Assembly (NCBI GenBank): GCA_973895155.1
Contig: OZ316893.1
Location: 15,438,001-15,502,000 of the forward strand
From: Marsupella aquatica
Taxonomy: Eukaryota; Marchantiophyta
Reading direction: 5' to 3'
Length of the DNA stretch: 64,000 bases
Under the pieces are notes generated by a model. That model saw only the letters and a program-made list of their open reading frames with translations, was not told the origin of the DNA and searched no databases. Made by a program: the position numbers and the translations under genes. Shown in pieces: positions 34,150 to 45,403 of the stretch (within the stretch, counting starts at the first letter, position 1; every line of letters begins with the position of its first letter).

Positions 34150-35065
34150 TTGCACAAAAGATGTCGTGTCAGCCAAGATTTGGTTGAGAAAAAAGATGTT
34201 GTGTCGGCCAAGAGGTCATTGAGAAAAAATATGTTGTGTCGGCCGAGATGTCACTGAGAAAAAAGATGTCGTGTCTGCCAGGAAGTTGTTGAGAAAAGGA
34301 TGTCGTGTCGGCCAAGATGTCCTTGAGGAAAAAGATATTGTGTTGGCCAATATGTCGTTGAAAAAAAGATATCGTGTTGCCCAAGACATCATTGAGAAAA
34401 AAAATATTGTGTCGCCAAAGGTGTTCTTAAGCAAAATGTCGTGTTGCCCAAGATGTTGTGAAGAAAACCCGTGTGTTGCACAAAAGATGTCGTTAAAAAA
34501 AATCGAGTTGCCAAAGATGTCGTGAAGTAAAAAGATTTTCTGTCGCCAAAGATGACGCAAAGTAAAAAGATGGTGTTAAAAAAAACCCGTGGAGTAAAAA
34601 GATGTTGTTCAGAAAAAAAGGAGTCATGTCTCCAAAGATGTCATGGAGTAAAAACATATTGTCAAGTAAAAAGATGTCATTATGTGAAAGATATTATTGC
34701 CAAGTAAAAAGATGTCGGGAGCCAAAGATGTTGTTATGTCAAAGATATCATCAAGTAAAAAGAACTCGTGTTGCCAAAGTTGTTGTGAAGTAAAACATAT
34801 GTCATCAAGTAAAAGATGTAGTCAAGTAAAAAAATGTTGTGACTCCAAAGCTGTCGTCAAGTAAAAAAATGTCATCAGTCATAGATGTTGTGAAGTAAAA
34901 CATGTCATTGCATGACATATTGTTAAGGAAAAGATGTGCAAAAAATGCCAATAAATTTCTTGCTCAAAAGATGTCATTAAGTAAAAAATATCATTGCCCA
35001 AAATATATCTAAGTAATAAAAGATATAATTACCCAAAAATTATTATCTAGTAAAAGATGTCATGG
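34150..35065 (+). repeat. Long AAAAGATGTCG array
   Basis: About 900 bases built from units of roughly 14-35 bases around AAAAGATGTCGTG or GTAAAAAGATGTCAT. The first third has longer units with GCCAAGATGTCGTTGAGAA; the last two thirds have short AAGTAAAAAGATGTC units. Well over twenty cores can be counted, with gradual divergence. It uses the same core as the array at 8.56-8.96 kb but in the opposite orientation. The open frames across it follow from the repeat and are not genes. Confidence 0.85.
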
Positions 35066-36760
35066 GGTAAAAAATGAGTGACAACAATCACAAAGTATTA
35101 TCAGCTAAAAATTATTTTTGTGTTTGTATTTTTCATTTTTTTATTCAGCACGCCACCCTCCCCCCCCCCCCCCCTTTTACCGCTTTTGTACTATTTTTTG
35201 GTTTTGATATTTTTTATTACAGTATGTAATATTTGTAATCAATCTTATGACATAAATTATCATGGGTATAGAATTATACTTAAATGGTACATAAAGTATT
35301 ATACATATATGGTCCATAAATTACTCATTATTGTGTATTGTTATTCCTGGCATTCTCCTCTATTTATTGTTTGGAAAATGTGTCACTCTTTACTTCACAC
35401 CAAATATAATATAATTTTTAGTTTATTCCTTCTCTTGGTCAGCTTCTTTAATTTTTGTGCCCTTCAAATTTAAATGACGACCACCCTATAAATAGGCGCA
35501 ACTGTTTATTATAGAAGTTAATTGGGGAAACCTTATATCTTTGCTGATCTTAAGGACAGCCTTTGGATTTTAAAGATCTAATTAATCCAGTTGCAGCCAA
35601 AGGCAAAAATTGGTGGATTTTTCTTAAGATTTGTTCCCCATCTTTGCGTATATTCAACAGGAAATGGAGAATGGACAATTGACAGATTTTGGCAGTATCT
35701 AAGCAATTAAACATCACTGTCAACAACAATTGCTCTTGTTGTGTTATCCTGGCTTGTGCAAAACATAAACATAACTGATTTTTAAAATTCTGGGCTTGAA
35801 TAACAAAATAATATAAAGGGTTTGTGAAACATCGAAATAGTTCTGTGAGGCACAGTTAAGAATGTTCTGAGCAATTTCATAAGATACTTACTTAACACTA
35901 TATGCTTTCTTATTATTATCATCATCATTGTCAGGGGAAATTAATCCTGTAACCCCATGGAAAGGTAGGCAGGGAAGCCAGTTATAACATTTGAACCCAA
36001 GAATTACGAGTCCCTACTCAAGTGAGCTACCACACCACCATGCCTACTTAGGCAATGTATGCATTATTTTTAAAATTAAGAAGGGACTAAAACAGAAGAA
36101 CATGAATTAGCTTCCATATAGGCAGTAACGCATGCATAAGGGTCCACAAACTAATTGAGTATTGTAGAGCAATTATGCCCAAATTATGGTTCATGCAAGA
36201 TATGGGCAGATGGGTTATTCTTGTTTCTTCCATTCAAGCAATAAAGCAAGCCAAAATATTATTCTCCTGTTTACACTGAAGATTCAGTGTTTACATGACC
36301 ATATTGTTGTAACTTCCATCCCAATATTTATCAGAAGTATAGAATCTAATCTCAAGTAGTATTTAAAATATTACTACTAGAGTAGATTTTGAAGAACTAC
36401 CAAATTAATGTGTCTATGGAAGGTGGATGATTGAAGAACTATAGCCCTGACTAGCCCAATGAAATCAATCTGCATTAGACAGTAGATGGTGAGACAAAGC
36501 AAACAAATGCAGGTGAGTCAAGGAAATTGTTGTCTAATGCATTTGCAACCATGTGGGCAACCATGTTGTCATCATGGTTAAGCGGCCACTGTGGCCATGC
36601 GGTTGTTCCAATGCCCATGCATTGGATGTTTATTGTTGGCCATACAATTGTCGCGGCCATATTGTTGTTGCCATGTTAGAATTGTGAAACTTTAGGGTGC
36701 TGAAAATAGTCAAAGAATGAAAGACAAGCATCTCAATGAAGACATCATATGATCTAGGAT
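35066..36760. other. AT-rich intergenic DNA
   Basis: Contains a poly-C run (35159-35173) followed by T-rich DNA that gives a spurious hydrophobic frame, a tRNA-like SINE candidate near 36.0 kb, and a degenerate GGCCAT-TTGTTG-rich stretch at 36.54-36.68 kb. No gene recognised. Confidence 0.5.
35950..36050 (-). mobile_element. tRNA-derived SINE candidate
   Basis: On the minus strand TGGTAGCTCACTTGAGTAGG (about 36033-36014) fits a pol III A box and GGTTCAAATG (about 35997-35988) fits a B box. Spacing is short for an intact tRNA, and flanking acceptor-stem pairing is not evident. The A-box phrase resembles that near 160 (GTTAGCTCACTTGGGTGG). Confidence 0.5.
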
Positions 36761-36769
36761 CAATAAAGT

Positions 36770-36972
36770 TTTTTTAAGGAATTTTTTTACCCCTAGTTTA
36801 ATGGAATATTCCCATATTTGATTAAAAAACCCTATGATTCTTATAATTAACAAAATTGGATTAAAATAACCCTAATTTTCTTCAACAAAAATTTAAAAGT
36901 ATTTCACTAAACCCAATGAAAAACTCTATACTTATTCGCACGTGATGGGTCGGAAGAAAAGAAGTGAGGACC
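36770..36972 (+). repeat. Dispersed repeat copy C
   Basis: Carries TACCCCTAGTTTAATGGAAT, CCCTATGATTCTTATAATT, CAAAATTGGATTAAAATAAC, TTCACTAAACCCAATGAAAA and GATGGGTCGGAAGAAAAGAA, and ends at GTGAGGACCCTG. It is closest to copy B but lacks the first ~60 bases of the family. Confidence 0.8.
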
Positions 36973-37224
36973 CTGTGTCAAAAACTTGCAGCAACAACCA
37001 AGGTGGAGCTCCAAAGTCCCATTATTGAAGAATATATGATCTAGGTTGTGTTTTTTTTTGAAGAGTGAAGAATATAATCTGAAGTTTGGGCTATTTTGCA
37101 CCTTGAGAACTATTATATTTATGCATTTTTGGCTAAGATTTTATCTCACCCTTTATCTCACCCAGCCTATTCAATCAATGGCCCGAAGATCGTATAGTGC
37201 CCAACGACCATGCATGTGGTCGCT

Positions 37225-37540
37225 TTCTGCTGGGGGCTTCAATCCAAGGGATGTACCATCTCATGCGTGAAGCTTTCAAGTAATAAACACCCTAAAACTT
37301 AATAAAATAAAGTTAGTAGATTTAAAATATTTTTAACCCCTAACTTTAATGAATATTCTAGGAATATTCTCACATTTGGTATAAAACCTTAAGTTCTTAT
37401 AATTCTCAAAATTGGATTAAAACAACCCAAATTTTTTTCAACAAATTTTTTAAAGTCTTCCGTGCAATTGAATTAAAAAACCTCTAATTAACTTCTTTGC
37501 GCGAGATAAGTCGGAAGAAAAAAAGTGAGGACCCTGGGCC
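37225..37540 (+). repeat. Dispersed repeat copy D
   Basis: Runs from CTTCAATCCAAGGGATGT through AATAAACACCCTAAAAC, TTCTTATAATTCTCAAAATT and GGATTAAAACAACCC to AAGTCGGAAGAAAAAAAGTG and GAGGACCCTGG. Same orientation as copy C and 250 bases beyond it, so C and D could be the terminal repeats of one small non-coding element. Confidence 0.75.
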
Positions 37541-40500
37541 TTTTTGACCATTTGCAAAGGCTTGTAATTCAGCTTTAAGACCTCTCGGTGCTACACCCTT
37601 CTTTGGGGGAATGCTAAATTTATAGGTTACATTTACTATATATGCCCACCTCAAGTCGTCCATTATCTCAGATACAACCAGACCAGCACCCCACGTCGCA
37701 ATATCTCATCATCATTGGCTCAATTGCTAAGCTCATTGAGCTCAAAGTCATTCAACTACAAGTGGGACTACAAGTTGAGCTTGGGTACAGACTATCTCAC
37801 GAAAATCACCTTGCAGTATTTCTTGTCCTGAGTAAATCCAAAATCTGAAGATTGTTACCTGCTGTTCAATTTCAAACACTAACTTCAGAACGGGCTTCAT
37901 ATGATAATGACATGATCCTGCAATCTCAAACTGACATATATATTAGTTTTTACGCACCCTCATTTTGTAAGAAGCTTCTGCCCACATTGTTCTAGTCTAA
38001 AACTTTCATGTGTTGCCCGTGACCTTCATGCTCTACCTTTGACAAACAACATCTACTGATGGCTTCAGAAAGCTGCAAATTGAAAACCTGTCTATTACTC
38101 GTCTTGACCACCCCGCTCTACATTTTGACATTAAGATTCTGATAAAGTCTCTCAAAATGCTGTTAATTAAAAACTTGCCAGATATATATGATTCGTCTGG
38201 CTTTGTGCTTGTCCACCATGCAGCAAGTGCCCTTCTTTCACTTCACAAGTGACACGTACGTAAGAAAGTGGTAAAACACCAGGATCTTGATAGAGATGGT
38301 TTGGAAGAAACCTTTGAGCAGATACTCAAATAATTGTTCACATGTAGACATCCAACATCACATCCTGGAAACCGTGAACCATGAACTGTCATTATGCGGT
38401 TTTCCAGTATCAATATCAGGATGCCTGATCAAGCTAGAGGGTTGATACTCAACAATATGGTCCTAGCTTCAATATTTTAATGAGGAATTTCAATTCTCAC
38501 AATGTGAACAACAACTTTCCCTAGACTATAACTCAACAGACTTCTGCTTGCAAAATCTTTCTTTCTTCACAATTCAAGGGTACAAGCCGAACTGCTTCCC
38601 TCATGAATCAGTCACTTGAAAAGAGACCGGTCGATAGGGTGAGAAGGTTAAGAGATGTTAGTATGTAATTATGTGGCCTTATTAATATCTAACTTAACTC
38701 TATTTTACTCCAGAGACCTCCAAACCCAACTCAGTTGAAGGAGTTTGACAACATGTTTTTTAAATGTGTACATAAATAAAACTAAATATATAATAGTGTC
38801 CTTTTCTTAGTTCATTGTAATATTTATCATGGCCAATTGAAAAGCAACCCCAACCCGCATGGGGTAATTTCCTTAAACAAGAGGTATCAGCATTGGACAA
38901 TAGTAAATTGAAATCTTGAAAACCCAGCAATGAACCCTGAACCCAGTAAGGAGTCAACTATAATATAATCTTTTTCATGTACAGTTCGGACACTGTCCAA
39001 AGAACCTGGTTCTTGAAATCCAGATAATTTTTGAGTGAGTGGGTTGGGCCTGAACTTTTGCATTTCCTTTACTAGGTTTGGTCAAAACTCAATCACAATT
39101 TTGAAAACCGGTTGGGTTGGAGATGCTTTAAAGACTTGATCCACAACACCACCAATGGAGGGCTGTTAGTGTTTGACTATGATCTTAGATTTATTTTGGC
39201 AGCCCATTGATACCATTGACTGTCTAGCCCCATTCTTGATGGGGACTAATCTCGTAGCTAACACAATAGACTACCTGGCTGAGTGCTTTTAAGATGTAAG
39301 CAAACAGGAATGTTTGCGGGCCAGTCACCCTATGACTATTTATGCATTTTGAGTTTGGGTGAGTTTTGTATTTTGAGCACATTTTTAGGACTCCATGTGG
39401 CCAGAGAGATTGCTAGCAAAAAGAGGAGTCCAAAAAATAGAGTTTAAAAATTAAAGATATAGCTGAAGAGTTGCACAGAAAATGTAGAGGAGAAAAAAGT
39501 TCTTGAGGAGACGGATAGATGTAGAGGCAAGGCAAAATTGTCTATGAGAGACAAAGATGCGAAGGAGAGTGAATTATGTCTATGGCAAAGGTAAGAGATT
39601 ATGTCCATGCCTATTGTGGTAAATCTGCGAGAATACCATGACCATAGTTTGCAAGGGGAGTATTTTTTCAATGAAACTGTGAAACAAATCTGTTTCTTAG
39701 ACAGACTGCCATCTTGCTTCCATGTTCTTTGGTATTTGTGAGCCATGAAGATGATCGAAAAAAGGGCGGGATCAAGTATTGTAGTATTTGATTACTAAAC
39801 ATCCTCCCTGTTTAGTTGAGCTGGAACGGAGCATTGATGTGGAGTTTTCCATCGTAGCAAATCATTAGCCACAAATGGGAATTCTGTATCACGGGTTGAC
39901 ATTGCTGTTTGAGCTTATCCCAACATTTCTTGGCAGTATTGACTTTATCCAAAGACGTCTGAATGCACGTCGAGCTAGAAAATGATCATACGCGCCTGCG
40001 CTGCTTGAGCGTGATAAGACTCAAGCCTCGCTTGAAACTGACAATTTATTCCTGATTAGGTGGAATTGCTGTGCCATCTGTAAACTTCCAGACTCCCGCA
40101 GGAGCAAGACTCACTTGCAGAGACCAATAACTGCCAGGATTCGTAATTGACTCCACAATACGAAGTTGCGTTATAATATGTAAACGAAACACAGACGAAC
40201 GAGAAAATTAAAAGGAGAAGGGAAGAAGCAATTACTTAGATGTAAACTTCAAGAATCAAGATGGATAAAATGTTTTTTGGCCCATAATATGATTTATAGA
40301 TTCTGTTTATTCAGTAGAACATCGTATGAACTATAGATTTTGTTTAGTCAGTCGAACATCGAGAGCTGACAAAAATTGTTACTTAAATTATTAAATTATG
40401 AAAAGATGTGAAAAAATAAAGCTCTTAATAATTGCTGTTATATATGAACAACACAATTGTGTTTTCATCTAAACAAACGAACGAGTGCGTAAAGACATGA

Positions 40501-43500
40501 AAAGCCTAGAGATATATCTCCAACTAAATACAAGTCAAGACAGGACTGTTTGACGAGAGAACCGAGCGAAAACTAAAATAGTAAAGAGTTGGCTCCTAAG
40601 ATCAATTCAATGAACGTTAAGGGGGCGCGGGAGTCTAATTAAAGCTACACCACATGGCAGAGAAACCTCGCCCCGGGAACCCTCGCTTACTCACGCTGTA
40701 ATTGTAAGTAATGTCCAAAACAGACTGATTCTAAATCAATTACTCACGCTGTAATGGTAAGTAATGTTCCAGCAACGAAACAACAGAGTTCACAATGTCA
40801 CATTACGGAATGTAGAACTCCATTAATTGCAGATCGGGGGATTCATTACCAGCGATATGGGAGTTCAACAGATTGAACAGGTGGATAGTACACACAGAAC
40901 TCCGCTTCGTTCATGTACCAAATATATATATATATTCTCCTCTCCAATTATTTTCTGCTCGGTAATTGTTGGGCTCTTCGTCTCGTGCAAACTGATGGGG
41001 CACGAACAGCAGAGAAATACGAATAAGATCAAAAATAGATTCTGCCCCGTTTGATGATTGCGGCGCTCTTAATTTCATGCAAAATTATATGCCTCAATGG
41101 TAGTACACAGTCGCAGAGAGGTCCGAGCTAGCAAATTGCAAAATTCGAAGGTCCAATTGTCAAAGCATGTCCATTTGATGAATCCATAGTCTGATTTCCA
41201 TTCCGAGGAGTCTCAAGATTTCCGATTCGATCATGATCGAGCTACAAGTAATCTGTATCACCACAAGCTTGGCAAAGCAACAATGGACAAATTTCTTGCG
41301 ATGATATATAGTGCAGCGTAGCTTTGCCAGGCCAGCGGTGAGATAGAATGTTCGTAGAAAACACACTCCTCAAGGGTGATTACCGGTCTGTTAAATCTAT
41401 TCACGTCTCATAAATACGGAGGAGCTGTCATCGTATGAGCTTCCCCTCAGTGGATCCTGAATGCACATACAAGCTGCTTCGGAATCATTCCACCAAAATA
41501 TCTATGATCGCTACGAATCTTCCAAGAAGGGGCAATTTGCTATCCTTCCACCGATAATCTCGCTTCTCCTGATGTATCATTCCCCTTGTCGTCAGAATTG
41601 AGCAATTCCGCTCGAAGCATCTCAAAACCTTCAAGCTTACCACTCGGCTACATTTGGCATAGTGAGACTTCTACAATCCAGTAATCTCGCAAAGTTACTT
41701 AAAGAGTTCCTGCTGTAGAGAGCACGCTCAACCGACTCGAGGAAAAGAAAATGTCCACAATATGGAAGAACCATCAGAGTGAAAGCAAAGCCACGAGTCT
41801 AAAGGCTACCTACTCGTGCACGAATTAGGACAAACCTCCGCACAACATAGGGGCATCGACCGGGAGAGTACCTCAGTTTGAACATCGCGAATTTACTGTA
41901 CCGGATCCAATCACGCGCACCCGCACAAATTGCCGGAATACGGACGTATTCGAGAACATCGCAGAGTCGGCAACAATCTCCGGATGTGCTACTACTCAAA
42001 GGCTCCCTGAATACTGGCAGACATGAATCATTCTTTGAACATCAGCCGAGCAGAACAAACATGGCTGCAAGAACAGACTGATGCGATGAAATGTTATCAC
42101 CAGTCCGGACGGAATAACCGTTAGAGTGATAACGCCCCGGCAAGGGGCGTGGAAATGAAAGAAGGCTTCACCATCAATAAATAGACACCTATAGGCTACT
42201 GCAGATCATTAGAGAATGGACCAGTTTTGAATGCATAAATCCTGGCTCCAAAACTTATCTATCCTCCTAACTTCTTCATCACGTGGGTTATGAAGACGTT
42301 CTTCACTCCCGAATTGAAATCCCAGCTCCGGATCCCAGCCACACTTTCGCAGCTGTAGCCTCGTCTCAGCTTCGATCGAAGAAGCGCTAACCTGTTGACA
42401 TCTTTCTTCATGATGTCATGCATTTTGAAGCTCAAAGCTGGCCCCTTTCTTTTCATGATCACATCTCTTAACCTAGGCAAATCAGCTCGTGCATCTACAA
42501 CACTGTCTACACTAACTGCGGTTGGTTACTTCCTGTAGATCGACAGTCAATCTCACCCCGAGAGTATGATCTCGTTACTCGCACCTTCGATCTAGGCAAT
42601 GCTTGACCTGACTGGGTGGTATGTCCTGGTTGGCGTCCAATAGTTCAATATGTTGTCATAAATCAAACCATCTGGGACGAGGATGGCACATGCTAGTCTC
42701 TCTAATTAGTGCAGATTTCAGCCGCTGCACTGCTGCAGTGAACATGCCTTCTACTGGTCTCGTATGCTGTTTTCTGGGGCAGCAAAATTGAACAAATATG
42801 AAAATCCAAGTGTGTTCAGTGCATTATTTACTTGTGCATGAAGTCCTCACTTTCGTTATTAGGCCCTGAAGCCTGGAGCTGAAATGCTCTCCCTGATAGA
42901 GATGAATAAAATTGACCACGTAGCCGTAGTGGGGTCCTCAGTCAGAAAGTCGGCATTGGAAACATTGTCGACATCATGTCGACATCCCACTCTGGTACGT
43001 GTCGGCATTCTATGCTCCCGAAAATAACTCAACTTCTCAGCCTCCTCTTGCATGGATTGGACTCCGTGGGCTACGTATGGTCCAAATTGCAAGGAAATGT
43101 AGCTGATGACCATCATTTACTTTCAGCTGGGAAGGTTTTCGTGTGAAGCTTACAATGATTGGTGATAAACAGCACCGATCAATTCACATGAAAAGGGAGA
43201 CTTTGGAGAAACTTTGTGGACACATTGGAGTTCAATTGTGTGTGTACAAATGGCGTTTCTAATTATCCAGTAAATTTTTCTATAAAATGATTGCCAAGAT
43301 ACTTGGATAGACTGCAACAATTTTCAAAATGTTTTTTTGTCAGATGACACCTTTCAGATAAGAACATGCTCACATGTTTGGTTCATAGGAGTTCTTAGGC
43401 TAAGCCTTGTAGTGCATTCAAGCATCCATTTACATTTTCGATTGAAAATTTTGAAATTTAGTGAAATTGAAATACAAGTTTTGGACACACCATAGGGAAT

Positions 43501-45150
43501 TGTGATGTCAATGCAAGTGGAGCACACAGTTGATTCTAGGAATTGAATTTTGTATCATTGTAATTTTGCAGAAATAAATTGTGCGTGTTCTCCATGCGTT
43601 ATGCCTTGCTTCCATTCCGTCCAAAATTGACAAAGAAGATCCTTTCTCTCGCACACCTACTTTAGGGAATGACCAGTTTGGATAGAATAATCTTCCCATG
43701 CCTTCTACTCAATACTCCAAAGCTTATTTAGGTGTCCCAAACTACTGGAACACGGACAAGCCCTTTTTCTATAGTGGCTTTTAATATATCCCTTGTCTTC
43801 TTCTATTGCTCACTAGAAAATCTCACAACGGTTAATTCGATCCAGCATGTCTTTGACACTAGAATTAAACTTTATGAGAGACGGTTCAAAAGGCCTAGCC
43901 AACATGTCTAATTGCAAAGGAAGGACCTCAGTAAGGACTCTCCTTGAATCAGTCAAGCTCAAACGAAAGCAGTCTGTGGCGAAGTTTCATTGTATTTGAC
44001 ATAAAACAACAAGTTTTTATTCACCAACAAAAACCCTAAAGACATTCCACGGTGATCCACACTTCAGGGGGACAATACCAATGTTAAGACCCTCCCGGCC
44101 CTGGAAAAAGATCGAGCGTGCCAGCAGGGCGGGAAAGTGAAAGTGGCCAGCAGTGTAATACTGAGCCTCACGTCAAAAGCTCCTCGACAGAGTTCAAACT
44201 CCGCCAGCAGAAGCGTTAATGTTTTACTATGTATCAATTATATCTGGTCTGGTCATTCCTACAGGAGGTGTGCAGCATGTGTAATTACCTACCTTATTGT
44301 TTCTCTTGCATGCTCTACCTTGTTCTGTACACAGGCTTTGGAATAAAATTTGGAGAGGACAAACATGATTGATTGTAAATTGTCCTGACCAGTCTATATG
44401 CAGGTCCTGATCCTTGTCCTCCTTCTCCCTTTTCTTTTTATCGTGGAACACATTATCTTCATTGAAAGGAAATCGAAGATAAGGAAAAGTCTGTTTAAGG
44501 CTTGCCTGGATTGGAAAAGCATTGCTCTGTGAAGAACATGGTTTAGACGTAGTTGGCTTAGGCATGCATGCGTGCTTGGGAATAATACGATTGAAGTCAT
44601 TGTCCCACTGCTGAAAGCTACACTGCTCGAGATCAATTATTACTCTGCGATTCACATATCTGGTTACAATTAGTTCAATCACTAAATACAGAGTGCTCAT
44701 TGACGACACAATGGTGACACATGTGAATTTAAATTATTGTACTCCTGAAATGCAACATTGCTCGAAATCATTTTGCGATTTGAACATCTTGTTACAATTC
44801 AATCTCTCTATACAGAACACTTAGTGACGACACAACTGACACCTGTGACACATGTGACTGTAAATCATAAATCATGGACATTGAAGGCCTGCATGGGATT
44901 TGGAATAAAATTTTAAAAACCGGTAATACCGATCAGTATAACTATTCAGTTAAAACTAACTTTGCATAATTATGGTGAACTGTGGACAACTGAGAAATTC
45001 GAAAGACGTCAAAACAGATGATTGGCAAATTCTTCCAAATAATTTTTGGGCCGTTCGAAACCAGCATCCTTGAAAATTTAATGTTGTCACTGGCTAAGCT
45101 ATTTCCACAAAAGCGCCGGGAAATGCTTCTAACATAGATATACAGTCTTG
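37541..45150. other. Long gene-poor region
   Basis: Open frames are short and match no family I know, including a 73-codon frame at 42259-42480 (minus) and a 160-codon frame at 44227-44709 (minus). Repeats seen: a paired ATAGATT-TGTTTA-TCAGT phrase (about 40297-40360), a paired TACTCACGCTGTAAT-GTAAG phrase (about 40690-40770), an AT-dinucleotide run (about 40922-40936), and a degenerate ~130-bp duplication (44608-44860). Confidence 0.45.
44608..44860 (+). repeat. Degenerate ~130-bp tandem duplication
   Basis: Both halves contain CTGCTCGAGATCA or TTGCTCGAAATCA, then TGCGATT-AC/GAAC AT-T-GTTACAATT, then ACAGA-(A)C-T-AG/TGACGACACAA, then GACACATGTGA. They are strongly diverged, so the duplication is old. 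Confidence 0.55.
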
Positions 45151-45159
45151 AGTGTAAGA

Positions 45160-45310
45160 GAAACTTACTCGACATTTTATGTTGGACTTCCGAAGACAGA
45201 ATCCAGGGTCCACGATGCAACAGACTGTTCGGACACCGACTGTTGGGACAGTGACAGGGTGATTATTTTCTGATGTGTCAATGCTCTCCATATATGTACG
45301 TAATCTGCAC
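45160..45310 (-). pseudogene. C-terminal relic of a DUF641/IRKI-like gene
   Basis: A minus-strand frame reads TYMESIDTSENNH, then DPGFCLRKSNIKCRVSF. This aligns with the C-terminus of the gene at 51.3-52.5 kb (EYMDSVVSIHDDE, then CPGFRLRKSIFKCQIYL). Upstream, the frame does not continue the similarity and a large inverted repeat starts at 45357. I read it as a decayed duplicate of the C-terminal end. It could instead be the last exon of a gene whose other exons I cannot see. Confidence 0.5.
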
Positions 45311-45356
45311 GGAAGGGATCCCCGATTGCACTCTGAAAATAGTCGGAGATGAACTC

Positions 45357-45403
45357 ATCGGGGCTGCTCACAACAAAATGTCAAAATTGTGAGCAGCCCC
45401 GAT
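45357..45403. repeat. Perfect 17-bp inverted repeat with 13-nt loop
   Basis: Arm 45357-45373 (ATCGGGGCTGCTCACAA) is exactly complementary to 45387-45403. The loop is CAAAATGTCAAAA. It could form a stable hairpin. It lies at the upstream end of the DUF641-like relic. Confidence 0.95.

Noticed and set aside
34169-34560. Open frames across the AAAAGATGTCG array
   Set aside because: Repetitive peptides that follow the DNA repeat in several frames at once; not coding.
35078-35473. 131-codon hydrophobic plus-strand frame
   Set aside because: AT- and poly-C-rich low-complexity translation with no family match.
44227-44709. 160-codon minus-strand frame
   Set aside because: No recognisable domain, mixed composition, overlaps a degenerate tandem duplication, no splice partners evident.
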